Assembly (NCBI RefSeq): GCF_020404845.1
Contig: NZ_JAIOJZ010000013.1
Coordinates: 62,001-126,000 of the forward strand
DNA from: Streptomyces hyderabadensis
GTDB lineage: Bacteria > Actinomycetota > Actinomycetes > Streptomycetales > Streptomycetaceae
DNA length: 64,000 bases
Direction: 5' to 3'
Under the pieces are notes generated by a model. That model was not told the DNA's origin. It did not search any database and saw only the letters and a list, made by a program, of their open reading frames with translations. The position numbers and the translations under genes are program-made. Of this stretch, positions 47,819-56,448 are shown piece after piece (within the stretch, counting starts at the first letter, position 1; each line of letters begins with the position of its first letter).

Positions 47819-48865
47819 TCAGGTGCGGGGGCGGCGGGAGCGCCAGAGGAGGTAGAGGGCGGTGGCGACGGCGGCGGTGCGCAGGACCCAGGGCCAGGTG
47901 TCGGCGATCGCGTCGCTCATGCGGCCCTCGGCGACCGGGTCGCCCCAGCGGCCCTCGGTGCGGCCCCACAGCCAGACGACGCCCGCGGCGGCGACCGTGC
48001 CGGGCAGGCCCAGGACGGCCCACTTCGCCTGGGCCGGGGTCAGCCGGCGGGAGAGGTAGGCGATCAGCCAGCCGAGGCCCAGCGGGACGAGGCTGCCGAG
48101 CACGGCACCGGCGATCAGCAGGGCCGCCGCGAGCAGCAGGAGGGGGTTGTTCCAGCCGCCCTCGGGCCACAGGCGGGGCAGGCGGCGGGCCTTGTCCTTC
48201 CCCGCCGCCCCGGCCGCCGGGTCGTCGGCCTCGGCCGGCGCCACGGCACCGGGGGCCTGCTCGGTGGCGGTGTCCGGCTCCTCCGCCGCGTCCTGCGGTC
48301 CCGGTGGCCGCCTGAGCAGCTCCGGGATCTCGACGCCGCCGACGAACCCGGGCACGCTGTCGCCGAGGCTCCCCCCGGCGAAGGGGCCGTCCTCGACGCG
48401 CCACCAGTCCGGCTGCCCGTCGCCGACGTCCCCCAGTTCCCGCGCGTCCGCGAGGTGGGGCGGGGCGGCGGCCGCGGGCGCGGCCGGGGGCTCGGGGGCG
48501 GGGCGCCGACGGCCCCTGCGCCGCTCGGCGCCGCGGGGTCCGGCGTCGTCGCGGGGCCCGTCGTCGCGGGGCCCGGTGTCCCGCTGCTCGGGCACGGCGG
48601 TGGGCGACGGCGCCGCCGCCTGCTGCCGCACCCCGCTCGTGCCGCCCGCCGCGGTGACGATGTCGTCGGGGTCGCCGAGCCGGTCCAGGATGCGGCGGAC
48701 CGCGGCGGGGCTGTCCACGGTGGTCTTCGCCCGGTGCCGGTCGATCTCGTTGCGCAGCTCCGACACCAGGCGCATCCGGGTAGCCGACGGCAGCTGCCGC
48801 TGCTGCGCCACGTCGCCGACGCGGCTCAGATACTCGAAGACGACCTGGTCGCTCTCGATCCCCAC
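47819..48865 (-). CDS. membrane protein with N-terminal acidic domain
   Basis: 348 residues. The N-terminal 70 residues (IESDQVVFEYLSRVGDVA, MRLVSELRNEIDRHRA, RRILDRLGDPDDIVTAAGG) resemble the sensor/HAAS signalling domain. A charged, Pro-rich linker (75-215) leads to four membrane helices (about 236-345). GTG at 48865 has GGAGGGG 3-6 nt upstream. HAAS-type proteins often associate with PadR regulators or membrane transport; none is adjacent. Divergent from the Helicase_C_3 protein. Function unknown. Confidence 0.85.
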   Translation of the reverse strand: MGIESDQVVFEYLSRVGDVAQQRQLPSATRMRLVSELRNEIDRHRAKTTVDSPAAVRRILDRLGDPDDIVTAAGGTSGVRQQAAAPSPTAVPEQRDTGPRDDGPRDDAGPRGAERRRGRRRPAPEPPAAPAAAAPPHLADARELGDVGDGQPDWWRVEDGPFAGGSLGDSVPGFVGGVEIPELLRRPPGPQDAAEEPDTATEQAPGAVAPAEADDPAAGAAGKDKARRLPRLWPEGGWNNPLLLLAAALLIAGAVLGSLVPLGLGWLIAYLSRRLTPAQAKWAVLGLPGTVAAAGVVWLWGRTEGRWGDPVAEGRMSDAIADTWPWVLRTAAVATALYLLWRSRRPRT

Positions 48866-49002
48866 GTTCCCCTCCGGGGCGGTGCGTTGTGGTACGCCGT
48901 CGTGCTCTGTCGTACCCCGTGGGACGAAGGTACCGAATCCTCCCCGCCCGGCCGACGGCACCGCACCCTCGCACGCACACCCCCGCCGTCCGGCCCACCC
49001 GC

Positions 49003-49008
49003 TAACGT
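49003..49008 (+). promoter_or_regulatory. TAACGT -10 box for leaderless helicase-associated gene
   Basis: TAACGT ends 7 nt before the ATG at 49016. No SD present. Confidence 0.5.
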
Positions 49009-49015
49009 GGACCGG

Positions 49016-51622
49016 ATGAGCACCGAGGAGAAGTCCGCGGCCCCCCGGTCCCTCGCGGAGGCGCTCCGCGTCAGGGACGACGTCTCGCTGGCCGCCCTCC
49101 TGCGCAGCCGTCCCGACCTCATCACCCCCGTGCCGACCGACCTCACCCAGCTCGCCACCCGGGCCGGCACCCGCGCCTCCGTGGTGCGCGCCCTGGAGCG
49201 TCTTGACCGGTTCGCGCTGCAGACGGCCGAAGCGCTGGCCGTGGCACCGGACCCGGCGTCGTACGGCGAACTGCTCGCCCTGATGGGCGGCGACGAGGAG
49301 GACCCGGCGGTCGCCGCCGCGCTCCCCCGGGCCGTCGCCCTGCTGCGCGAACAGGCGCTGGTGTGGGGCGCCGACGACCGGCTGCGGCTGGTGCGCACCG
49401 CCCGTGAGCTGCTCGCGCCCTCCCCGCAGCACCCGTCCCCGACCGGGCTCGGGCCCACCGTGCGGGAGGCGACGGCGGGCATGTCCCCGGGCCGGATCCA
49501 GGAGATCCTCGCCGCCGTCGGACTGCCCTCGACCCACGACTCGGTCTCCGCCGTGGCCGCGCTCGGCGCGCTGTTCGCCGACCGGCGGCGGACGGCCGCA
49601 CTGCTGGCCGGGCTCCCGGCGGAGTCCCGGGAGGTGCTGGACCGGCTGGTGTGGGGGCCGCCGTACGGCCAGGTCACCCACGACCCCGCCGCCCACCTGC
49701 GCGCACTCCTGGACCGCGGTCTGCTGCTGCCGACCGCGCCCGGCACGGTCGTGCTGCCCCGCGAGGTCGCCCTGCACCTGCGCGCGGGCCGGGCGCACCG
49801 CGTGCCCGAGCCGGTGCCGCCGCCGGTGGAGGCCGCCGCGACCCACCGTCCACAGGTTGTGGACGCCACCGCGGCCGGGCAGGCCCTGGCGGCGCTGGCG
49901 ACGGTCGAGGAGCTGCTGAAGGAGTGGGACGAGGGCGGCCCCTCGGTGCTGCGGGCCGGCGGGCTGAGCGTGCGCGACCTGAAGCGGACCGCCGTCGCCC
50001 TGGACGTGTCCGAGCCGGTCGCCGCCTTCTGGCTCGAACTGGCCTACGGCGCCGGGCTGATCGCCTCCGACGGCGAGGCCGACGAGCGGTACGCGGCGAC
50101 CCCGGCGTACGACGAGTGGCGCGAGCTGCCGCCCGCCGAGCGCTGGGCGCGGCTGGCCGGGGCGTGGCTGACGGCCACCCGGACGCCGGGCGTGGTCGGC
50201 GGGCGGGACGCGAAGGACCGCACGCTCTCCGCGCTGGGCCCGAACCTGGACCGTTCGGCGGCGCCGGAGGTGCGGCACCGGGTGCTGGCCCTGCTGGCGG
50301 GGCTGCCCGAGGGCGCCTCGCCCGTCGAGGGGTCACTGCTGGCCCGGCTGCGCTGGGAGCGCCCGCTGCGCGGTGCGCAGCAGCAGCGGGAGACCGGGAC
50401 CGGCGAGGCGCGGGACGACGACCTCCGCAGCCGGATCGCCCGGTGGACGCTGTCCGAGGCCGAGCTGCTGGGCGTCACCGGACGCGGCGCCCTCGCGGCG
50501 CCGGGACGGGCCCTGATCGGCGCCCCCGAGGCACCCCGCCCGGCGGAGCGGGAGGCGGAGCCCGAGGGCCCGGGGGCCAAACTCCCCGTCCACCACCACC
50601 GCACGCCCCCGGTGCTCGTCGCCCCGACCCCGGCCGAACGGGCCGCGGCCACCGCGACCGCCGCCCGGCTGCTGGCCCCGCTCTTCCCCGAACCGCTGGA
50701 CCACGTGCTGCTCCAGGCCGACCTGACGGCGGTGGCGCCGGGCCCGCTGGAGCGGGAGCTGGCCGACGTGCTGGGGGTGCTCGCCGACGTGGAGTCCAAG
50801 GGCGGGGCGACCGTCTACCGGTTCACGCCGGGTTCGGTACGCCGTGCGCTGGACGCCGGGCGGAGCGCCGCCGACCTGCACGCCTTCCTCGCCCGGCACT
50901 CCCGTACGCCGGTGCCGCAGCCCCTGACGTACCTGATCGACGACGTGGCCCGGCGGCACGGGCGGCTGCGGGTGGGCGCGGCCTCGGCGTACGTGCGCTG
51001 CGACGACGACGCGACGCTGGACGAGATCCTGGCCGACAAGCGGGCCGCCGCCCTCGGCCTGCGCCGTCTCGCGCCCACCGTGCTGGCCGCGCAGGCCGAT
51101 CCGGCGGCGCTGCTCGAAGGGCTGCGCGCGATCGGGTTCGCGCCGGCCGCCGAGTCCGCCGCGGGGGACGTGCTGATCGCCCGCGCGGACTCCCACCGCA
51201 CCCCGCCGAGGGCCGCCCCCGAGCCGGTCCCGGACGGTCCGCCGGCGCCCGACGACACGCTTCTGGCGGCGGCGATCCGCGCCGTGCGGGCCGGTGACCT
51301 GGCCGCCACGACCCCGCGCAAGCCGGGCCCCGGCGGCCCCGGGAGCGGGGCGGACGGCGACGGGGCCGGGGCGCCGGGCGGCACGCTGCCCCGCACCGGC
51401 GCCGCCGAGACGCTGGCCACGATGCAGGCCGCGGTGCTGACCGGCGAGGCGCTGTGGATCGGCTACGTGAACGCCGAGGGCGCCGCAAGCCAGCGCGTGA
51501 TCGCCCCGATCCGGGTCGAGGGCGGCTTCGTCACGGCGTACGACCACACGGCGGACGAGGTGCGCACCTATCCGCTGCACCGGGTCACGGGCGTGGCCGA
51601 GCTGGCCGACGACGCGGGCTGA
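49016..51622 (+). CDS. Helicase_C_3 (XPB/Ssl2-like) domain protein with C-terminal WYL-like module
   Basis: 868 residues. The N-terminal and central parts are helical and winged-helix-like (SLAALLRSRPDLI, RALERLDRFALQTAEALAV). The Helicase_C_3-like segment is around 555-720 (VLLQADLTAVAPGPLE, YRFTPGSVRRALDAG, YLIDDVARRHGRLRVG). A Pro/Gly-rich linker (about 740-790) leads to a WYL-type ligand-binding domain (LWIGYVNAEGAASQRVIAP, YPLHRVTGV). No Walker motifs are present, so it is not itself a helicase. The XPB helicase lies 635 bp downstream, so a partner or regulator role is plausible. ATG at 49016, leaderless. Confidence 0.87.
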   Translation: MSTEEKSAAPRSLAEALRVRDDVSLAALLRSRPDLITPVPTDLTQLATRAGTRASVVRALERLDRFALQTAEALAVAPDPASYGELLALMGGDEEDPAVAAALPRAVALLREQALVWGADDRLRLVRTARELLAPSPQHPSPTGLGPTVREATAGMSPGRIQEILAAVGLPSTHDSVSAVAALGALFADRRRTAALLAGLPAESREVLDRLVWGPPYGQVTHDPAAHLRALLDRGLLLPTAPGTVVLPREVALHLRAGRAHRVPEPVPPPVEAAATHRPQVVDATAAGQALAALATVEELLKEWDEGGPSVLRAGGLSVRDLKRTAVALDVSEPVAAFWLELAYGAGLIASDGEADERYAATPAYDEWRELPPAERWARLAGAWLTATRTPGVVGGRDAKDRTLSALGPNLDRSAAPEVRHRVLALLAGLPEGASPVEGSLLARLRWERPLRGAQQQRETGTGEARDDDLRSRIARWTLSEAELLGVTGRGALAAPGRALIGAPEAPRPAEREAEPEGPGAKLPVHHHRTPPVLVAPTPAERAAATATAARLLAPLFPEPLDHVLLQADLTAVAPGPLERELADVLGVLADVESKGGATVYRFTPGSVRRALDAGRSAADLHAFLARHSRTPVPQPLTYLIDDVARRHGRLRVGAASAYVRCDDDATLDEILADKRAAALGLRRLAPTVLAAQADPAALLEGLRAIGFAPAAESAAGDVLIARADSHRTPPRAAPEPVPDGPPAPDDTLLAAAIRAVRAGDLAATTPRKPGPGGPGSGADGDGAGAPGGTLPRTGAAETLATMQAAVLTGEALWIGYVNAEGAASQRVIAPIRVEGGFVTAYDHTADEVRTYPLHRVTGVAELADDAG

Positions 51623-51698
51623 TCCGGCGTACGACGGGCACGACGCGCGGCGCACTTTCGGGTGAACGCCGTGGTTCATGCACGCCACGCCGGGTGAT

Positions 51699-51722
51699 TC
51701 GCACCTGCGAGGGAGCTTTTTT
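51699..51722 (+). promoter_or_regulatory. TCGCA-CC-TGCGA dyad plus T6 run upstream of the small-peptide genes
   Basis: A perfect 5-2-5 dyad (51699-51710) is followed by GGGAGCTTTTTT. It could be a weak terminator of the preceding gene or an operator within the promoter of the peptide genes; the following CATAAAC is a rare AT-rich spot. Confidence 0.35.
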
Positions 51723-51796
51723 CATAAACCGCATCGGGTCACGGGCGGTCGGGCAGCCACCGGGTGCCCAGCAAACCAACCGAAAGGAAGAACCCG

Positions 51797-51916
51797 ATGC
51801 GTACTGCCGTTCGCCGCGTCGCCACCGTCCTGGCCTCCACCGCGGCGCTGGTCGCCGCGTTCGCCGCGGAGGCCGCCGCCGTCGGCATCGACCTCGGCGG
51901 AGGCGTCACCCTCTGA
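51797..51916 (+). CDS. small secreted peptide precursor 1 (39 residues)
   Basis: The protein is a textbook signal peptide: basic start MRTAVRR, hydrophobic core VATVLASTAALVAAF, small-residue AEAAA cleavage region. After that only about 11 residues remain (VGIDLGGGVTL). ATG at 51797 has GAAAGGAAG 5-8 nt upstream, an excellent SD, and a G+C pattern biased at third positions, so it is probably translated. The mature peptide is hydrophobic and glycine-rich with no cysteine. A second similar gene follows at 52009. No family recognised. Confidence 0.7.
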   Translation: MRTAVRRVATVLASTAALVAAFAAEAAAVGIDLGGGVTL

Positions 51917-51939
51917 CCGTCCCCCTTCCGCATCCCTCT

Positions 51940-51978
51940 GGCGGGCCGGACCCCCAGCCCTTCCGGGCCCGGCCCGCC
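51940..51978 (+). terminator. 10-bp hairpin between the two peptide genes
   Basis: GGCGGGCCGG (51940-51949) pairs perfectly with CCGGCCCGCC (51969-51978) around a 19-nt loop, 23 bp past the first peptide stop. Either a terminator or an attenuator that lowers expression of the second gene. Confidence 0.55.
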
Positions 51979-52008
51979 GCCGCCCCCCAAGACTCCGAGA
52001 GGCCCCCC

Positions 52009-52179
52009 ATGCACAGCAAGCCCCCCGCCCCCGGTCCCGACCGTTCCACCGCTCGCTCCGCCGTCGCCGTCTCCGTCGCCGCCCTGATCACCGCCGCGGC
52101 GCTGTTCGGGGCCCTCGCGCCCAAGGCCGGCGCGGTGGAGGGCCCGCTCATCAACAACATCAGCATCGCTCTCGGGTAG
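52009..52179 (+). CDS. small secreted peptide precursor 2 (56 residues)
   Basis: A polar N-terminus (MHSKPPAPGPDRSTARS) leads to a hydrophobic core VAVSVAALITAAALFGAL and an APKAGA cleavage site, leaving about 14 residues (VEGPLINNISIALG). ATG at 52009 has GAGAGG 7 nt upstream. The design (long signal, tiny hydrophobic product, no cysteine) matches the preceding gene, though the sequences differ. They could be signalling peptides, small surfactant or aggregating peptides, or membrane microproteins. No match recalled. Confidence 0.68.
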   Translation: MHSKPPAPGPDRSTARSAVAVSVAALITAAALFGALAPKAGAVEGPLINNISIALG

Positions 52180-52257
52180 GCCCCGCGCCGCGATCAGGCA
52201 CACTGGACGTTTGGCCGAGCCGTCGTCCGGCCGTACGCACGCGAAAGGGTGCCGCCC

Positions 52258-53904
52258 GTGAATGGTCCGCTGATCGTCCAGTCCGACAAGACCCTGCTCC
52301 TCGAAGTCGACCACGAGCAGGCCGCCGACTGCCGTCGGGCCATCGCGCCGTTCGCGGAGCTGGAGCGGGCGCCGGAGCACATCCACACCTACCGGGTCAC
52401 CCCGCTGGGCCTGTGGAACGCGCGGGCGGCGGGCCACGACGCCGAGCAGGTCGTGGACGCGCTGGTCGAGTACAGCCGCTACCCGGTGCCGCACGCGCTG
52501 CTGGTCGACATCGCCGAGACGATGGACCGCTACGGCCGCCTCACCCTCTCCAAGCACCCGGCGCACGGCCTGGTGCTGACGACCACCGACCGGCCGGTCC
52601 TTGAGGAGGTGCTGAAGTCGAAGCGGATCGCGCCCCTGGTCGGCGCCCGCATCGACCCCGACACGGTGGCCGTGCACCCCTCCGAGCGCGGGCAGATCAA
52701 GCAGACGCTGCTGAAGCTGGGCTGGCCCGCCGAGGACCTCGCCGGGTACGTCGACGGCGAGGCGCACCCGATCGAGCTGGCCGAGGACGGGTGGGCGCTG
52801 CGCCCGTACCAGAAGCAGGCGGTGGAGAACTTCTGGCACGGCGGCAGCGGCGTCGTCGTGCTCCCCTGCGGCGCGGGCAAGACGCTGGTCGGGGCCGGTG
52901 CGATGGCGCAGGCCAGGTCGACGACGCTGATCCTGGTCACCAACACCGTCTCCGCCCGGCAGTGGAAGCACGAGCTGGTGAAGCGCACCTCGCTGACCGA
53001 GGACGAGATCGGCGAGTACAGCGGCACCCGCAAGGAGATCCGGCCGGTCACCATCGCCACGTACCAGGTGCTGACGACCCGGCGGAAGGGCGTCTACCCG
53101 CACCTGGAGCTGTTCGACTCCCGGGACTGGGGCCTGATCGTCTACGACGAGGTGCACCTGCTGCCCGCGCCGGTCTTCAAGTTCACGGCGGATCTCCAGG
53201 CGCGCCGCCGTCTCGGCCTGACCGCGACGCTCGTCCGCGAGGACGGCCGCGAGTCGGACGTGTTCTCCCTCATCGGGCCGAAGCGGTTCGACGCGCCGTG
53301 GAAGGAGATCGAGGCGCAGGGCTACATCGCGCCCGCCGACTGCGTCGAGGTCCGGGTCAACCTCACCGACTCCGAGCGGCTCGCGTACGCCACCGCCGAG
53401 ACGGAGGAGAAGTACCGCTTCTGCGCGACGACCGACACCAAGCGGAAGGTGACGGAGGCGATCGTGCGGCGGTTCGCCGGGCAGCAGATCCTCGTCATCG
53501 GCCAGTACATCGACCAGCTCGACGAACTGGGCGAGCACCTGGGCGCGCCGGTCATCAAGGGCGAGACGTCCAACGCCCAGCGGGAGAAGCTCTTCGAGTC
53601 CTTCCGGCAGGGCGAGATCAGCGTGCTGGTCGTGTCGAAGGTCGCGAACTTCTCGATCGACCTGCCGGAGGCGACGGTCGCCATCCAGGTGTCGGGCACC
53701 TTCGGGTCCCGGCAGGAGGAGGCCCAGCGGCTCGGCCGGGTGCTGCGGCCCAAGGCCGACGGCCACCAGGCGCACTTCTACTCGGTCGTCGCCCGCGACA
53801 CCCTGGACCAGGACTTCGCCGCCCACCGCCAGCGCTTCCTGGCGGAACAGGGCTACGCCTACCGGATCATGGACGCGGACGAGGTACTGGCGGAGGAGGG
53901 CTGA
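52258..53904 (+). CDS. XPB/RAD25-type DNA repair helicase
   Basis: 548 residues of superfamily 2. An N-terminal damage-recognition-like domain (1-180) precedes the motor: Walker A PCGAGKTL (near 202-210), motif II YDEVHLLPAP (DEVH near 296), motif III LGLTATLVREDGRESD (with RED motif), motif VI QEEAQRLGRVLRP. This set, including RED, matches bacterial XPB, which unwinds 3'-5'. GTG at 52258 has AAAGGG upstream; GTG 52249 is in the same frame. A perfect palindrome overlaps its stop. Lies downstream of a Helicase_C_3/WYL protein. Confidence 0.95.
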   Translation: MNGPLIVQSDKTLLLEVDHEQAADCRRAIAPFAELERAPEHIHTYRVTPLGLWNARAAGHDAEQVVDALVEYSRYPVPHALLVDIAETMDRYGRLTLSKHPAHGLVLTTTDRPVLEEVLKSKRIAPLVGARIDPDTVAVHPSERGQIKQTLLKLGWPAEDLAGYVDGEAHPIELAEDGWALRPYQKQAVENFWHGGSGVVVLPCGAGKTLVGAGAMAQARSTTLILVTNTVSARQWKHELVKRTSLTEDEIGEYSGTRKEIRPVTIATYQVLTTRRKGVYPHLELFDSRDWGLIVYDEVHLLPAPVFKFTADLQARRRLGLTATLVREDGRESDVFSLIGPKRFDAPWKEIEAQGYIAPADCVEVRVNLTDSERLAYATAETEEKYRFCATTDTKRKVTEAIVRRFAGQQILVIGQYIDQLDELGEHLGAPVIKGETSNAQREKLFESFRQGEISVLVVSKVANFSIDLPEATVAIQVSGTFGSRQEEAQRLGRVLRPKADGHQAHFYSVVARDTLDQDFAAHRQRFLAEQGYAYRIMDADEVLAEEG

Positions 53905-53920
53905 GACCGCCGGTCTCAGC
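53900..53920. terminator. bidirectional terminator containing both stop codons
   Basis: GCTGAGACC-GCC-GGTCTCAGC is a perfect 9-bp palindrome with a 3-nt loop. The left arm contains the XPB stop (TGA 53902-53904); the right arm contains, on the minus strand, the stop of the convergent small gene (53916-53918). Confidence 0.75.
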
Positions 53921-54101
53921 GACGGCGGACGCCGGCCTCCTCGCCGTACTCGCCGAGGATGACGACGTCGAAGGCGGCGCCCGCGAACACCCGCACGGCG
54001 CGCACGGCGTCGCCGAGCCGGTGCCGGTGGCTGCCGGCCACGGGCGTGGCACCGGACGCGCGGCCCGGTGCCGGGGCGGGGGAGATGGTTGCTGCGCTCA
54101 T
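53916..54101 (-). CDS. conserved small protein (61 residues)
   Basis: ATG at 54101 encodes MSAATISPAPAPGRASGATPVAG, then HRLGDAVRAVRVFAGAAFDVVILGEYGEEAGVRRR. The C-terminal amphipathic segment looks structured, and I believe similar small proteins occur elsewhere in Streptomyces, though I could not check. GGAGA lies 1-5 nt upstream. It is convergent with the XPB gene and shares a palindromic terminator. Function unknown. Confidence 0.65.
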   Translation of the reverse strand: MSAATISPAPAPGRASGATPVAGSHRHRLGDAVRAVRVFAGAAFDVVILGEYGEEAGVRRR

Positions 54102-54249
54102 GTCTCCATGGTGCGACTGCCGCCCCCCGACCGGCATCGGTCTACGGACCCAACCCCGCCCCGCCTCCACTACGACCCTGGAGGGAGCGCATCCCCCAGC
54201 GCGGATGACGTGATCCCCTAGGGGTCGCCCACGGGGCGGGGAAAAACGG

Positions 54250-54280
54250 TTGGCCCGTGCCGCGCCCGCTCCCCTACAAT
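54250..54280 (+). promoter_or_regulatory. promoter of the HelD-like gene
   Basis: TTGGCC (54250-54255) and TACAAT (54275-54280) with a 19-bp spacer. The best promoter in the window by sequence. It gives an mRNA with a leader of about 115 nt that contains the palindrome AACCGGCCGGTT (54327-54338). Confidence 0.6.
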
Positions 54281-54402
54281 CTCCGCTCTTGCCCGCCTCC
54301 CCACGGAGCGCCGCCGACCGGACGGAAACCGGCCGGTTCCCCGCGCGCAAACCGCGCCCACCACACCGCAGGTCGTACCGCAGGTCATCCGGAGGCACCC
54401 CC

Positions 54403-56448
54403 TTGTCCACGCCCGTCCACGACGACTCCCTCTCCAAAGAGCGCTCCCACCTCGCCGCGTCCCGTTCCGCGCTGCGCGCCATGCGCGAGGACGTGGAGTC
54501 CCTCGACATCACCGACGTGACGGCGAACTGGGTCAACGCCGCCGTCCTGGAGGCGCAGATCGAGCAGCGCATCAAGGCGCTCGCCGACCTCAGCGAGACC
54601 CCGCTGTTCTTCGGCCGGCTCGACTACCTGCACGCCCCCGGCGCCGAGCAGGCCGAGGGCGGGGAGGGCGAGCGGTTCTACGTGGGGCGGCGGCACGTGC
54701 ACGACGCGGACGGCGACCCGATGGTGATCGACTGGCGGGCGCCGGTCTCCCAGCCGTTCTACCGGGCGTCGAAGAAGGACCCGCAGGACGTCTCGCTGCG
54801 CCGCCGCTTCGGCTACACCGGCGGTGACCTGACCGCGTACGAGGACGAGCACCTGCTCGACCCGGCCGAGGCGGCGACCACCAGCAGGCTGCTCCAGCAG
54901 GAGATCGAGCGGCCCCGCGTCGGGCCGATGCGGGACATCGTGGCGACGATCCAGCCCGAGCAGGACGAGATCGTGCGCGCCGGGCTGGCAGGCTCGGTCT
55001 GCGTGCAGGGCGGCCCCGGCACCGGGAAGACCGCCGTCGGCCTGCACCGGGTGGCCTACCTCCTGTACGCGCACCGCGAGCGGCTGGCCCGCACCGGCAC
55101 GCTGGTCATCGGCCCCAACCGGTCCTTCCTGCACTACATCGAGCAGGTGCTCCCGGCGCTCGGCGAGCTGACGGTCCGCCAGGCCACCGTCGACGACCTG
55201 GTGGCCCACGTCGAGGTGCGCGGCACGGACGAGGCGGCGACGGCGGTGGTCAAGGGCGACGCCCGGATGGCGGAGGTGCTGCGCCGGGCCCTCTACTCCC
55301 ACGTCACCCCGCCCGCCGAGGGCGTCGTCGTGGTGCGCGGCTCGCGCCGCTGGCGGGTGCCGGTGTACGAGCTGGAGGAGATCGTCCGCGAGCTGCTCGC
55401 CCGGGACATCCGCTACGGCGCCGCCCGCGAGGCGCTGCCGCAGCGGATCGCGCACGCCGTGCTGGTGCAGATGGAGCGGGCCGGCGAGGCGCCGGACGAC
55501 CGGGTGCAGAACGCGGTGGCGCGCAACGCGGCCGTGAAGGCGCTGGTGAAGTCGGTCTGGCCGCAGGTCGACCCGGCGAAGCTGGTGCTGCGGCTGCTCA
55601 CCGACGCGGACTTCCTCGCCGAGCACGCCGCGGGGATCCTCACCGAGGAGGAGCAGAAGGCGGTGCTGTGGGCGAAGCCGGCCCGCTCGGTGAAGTCGGC
55701 CAGGTGGTCACCGGCCGACGCCGTGCTGATCGACGAGGCGACCGACCTGATCGAGCGCACCCACTCCCTCGGGCACGTGGTCCTCGACGAGGCGCAGGAC
55801 CTGTCCCCCATGCAGTACCGCGCGGTGGGCCGGCGCTGCACCACCGGCTCGGCGACCGTCCTCGGCGACCTGGCGCAGGGCACCACGCCGTGGGCGACCC
55901 GGAGCTGGGCGGAGGCGCTGGGGCACCTGGGCAAGGGCGAGGCGGTGGTCGAGGAGCTGACCGCCGGTTTCCGTGTGCCGACGGACGTCATCGCGTACGC
56001 GTCGCGACTGCTGCCGCACATCGCGCCGGGGCTGACGCCGGTGGCGTCGATCCGCGAGAACCCGGGCTTCTTCGACATCCGTACGGCCCCGGGCGGGGCG
56101 GCCGACGTGGTGGCGGCCTGCCGTGAGCTGCTGGAGCGGGAGGGTTCGGTCGGCCTGATCGCCGCGGACGCGCGGGTGCCTCAGCTGGCAAAGGCCCTGG
56201 CGGCGGCCGGGATCGGCCACGTGGGCCCCGGCGAGGAGACCACCCACGCCACCCGCCTCACCCTGGTCCCGGCCTCGCTGGCCAAGGGCCTGGAGTACGA
56301 CTACGTGGTCCTGGACGAGCCGCGGGCGGTGGTCGACGGCGAGCCGGACGAACGGACGGGACTGCGCCGCCTGTACGTGGCCCTGACCCGAGCGGTCTCG
56401 GGCCTCATCGTCACCCACGCGACGGACCTGCCGCCGCAGCTCACTTAG
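54403..56448 (+). CDS. HelD/HelR-type RNA polymerase recycling helicase-like ATPase (TTG start)
   Basis: 681 residues of UvrD/Rep-like superfamily 1. The N-terminal arm is coiled (KERSHLAASRSALRAMREDVESLD), followed by motif I GGPGTGKTA (near 205), motif II LDEAQDLSPMQ, and motif VI LYVALTRAVSGL; the central DPMVIDWRAPVSQPFY is typical of actinobacterial HelD. HelD binds RNA polymerase and releases it from nucleic acid; HelR gives rifampicin tolerance in some Streptomyces. TTG at 54403 is preceded by GGAGG 7 nt upstream. I saw no clear rifamycin-associated GGGGCTTGC-type element upstream. Confidence 0.93.
   Translation: MSTPVHDDSLSKERSHLAASRSALRAMREDVESLDITDVTANWVNAAVLEAQIEQRIKALADLSETPLFFGRLDYLHAPGAEQAEGGEGERFYVGRRHVHDADGDPMVIDWRAPVSQPFYRASKKDPQDVSLRRRFGYTGGDLTAYEDEHLLDPAEAATTSRLLQQEIERPRVGPMRDIVATIQPEQDEIVRAGLAGSVCVQGGPGTGKTAVGLHRVAYLLYAHRERLARTGTLVIGPNRSFLHYIEQVLPALGELTVRQATVDDLVAHVEVRGTDEAATAVVKGDARMAEVLRRALYSHVTPPAEGVVVVRGSRRWRVPVYELEEIVRELLARDIRYGAAREALPQRIAHAVLVQMERAGEAPDDRVQNAVARNAAVKALVKSVWPQVDPAKLVLRLLTDADFLAEHAAGILTEEEQKAVLWAKPARSVKSARWSPADAVLIDEATDLIERTHSLGHVVLDEAQDLSPMQYRAVGRRCTTGSATVLGDLAQGTTPWATRSWAEALGHLGKGEAVVEELTAGFRVPTDVIAYASRLLPHIAPGLTPVASIRENPGFFDIRTAPGGAADVVAACRELLEREGSVGLIAADARVPQLAKALAAAGIGHVGPGEETTHATRLTLVPASLAKGLEYDYVVLDEPRAVVDGEPDERTGLRRLYVALTRAVSGLIVTHATDLPPQLT

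Noticed and set aside
47207..49015. Upstream extension of the Helicase_C_3 gene through the tandem repeat
   Set aside because: The frame is open only because stops are rare. The conserved protein starts at 49016, with a promoter box just before it, and the extension is antisense to the HAAS-like membrane protein.
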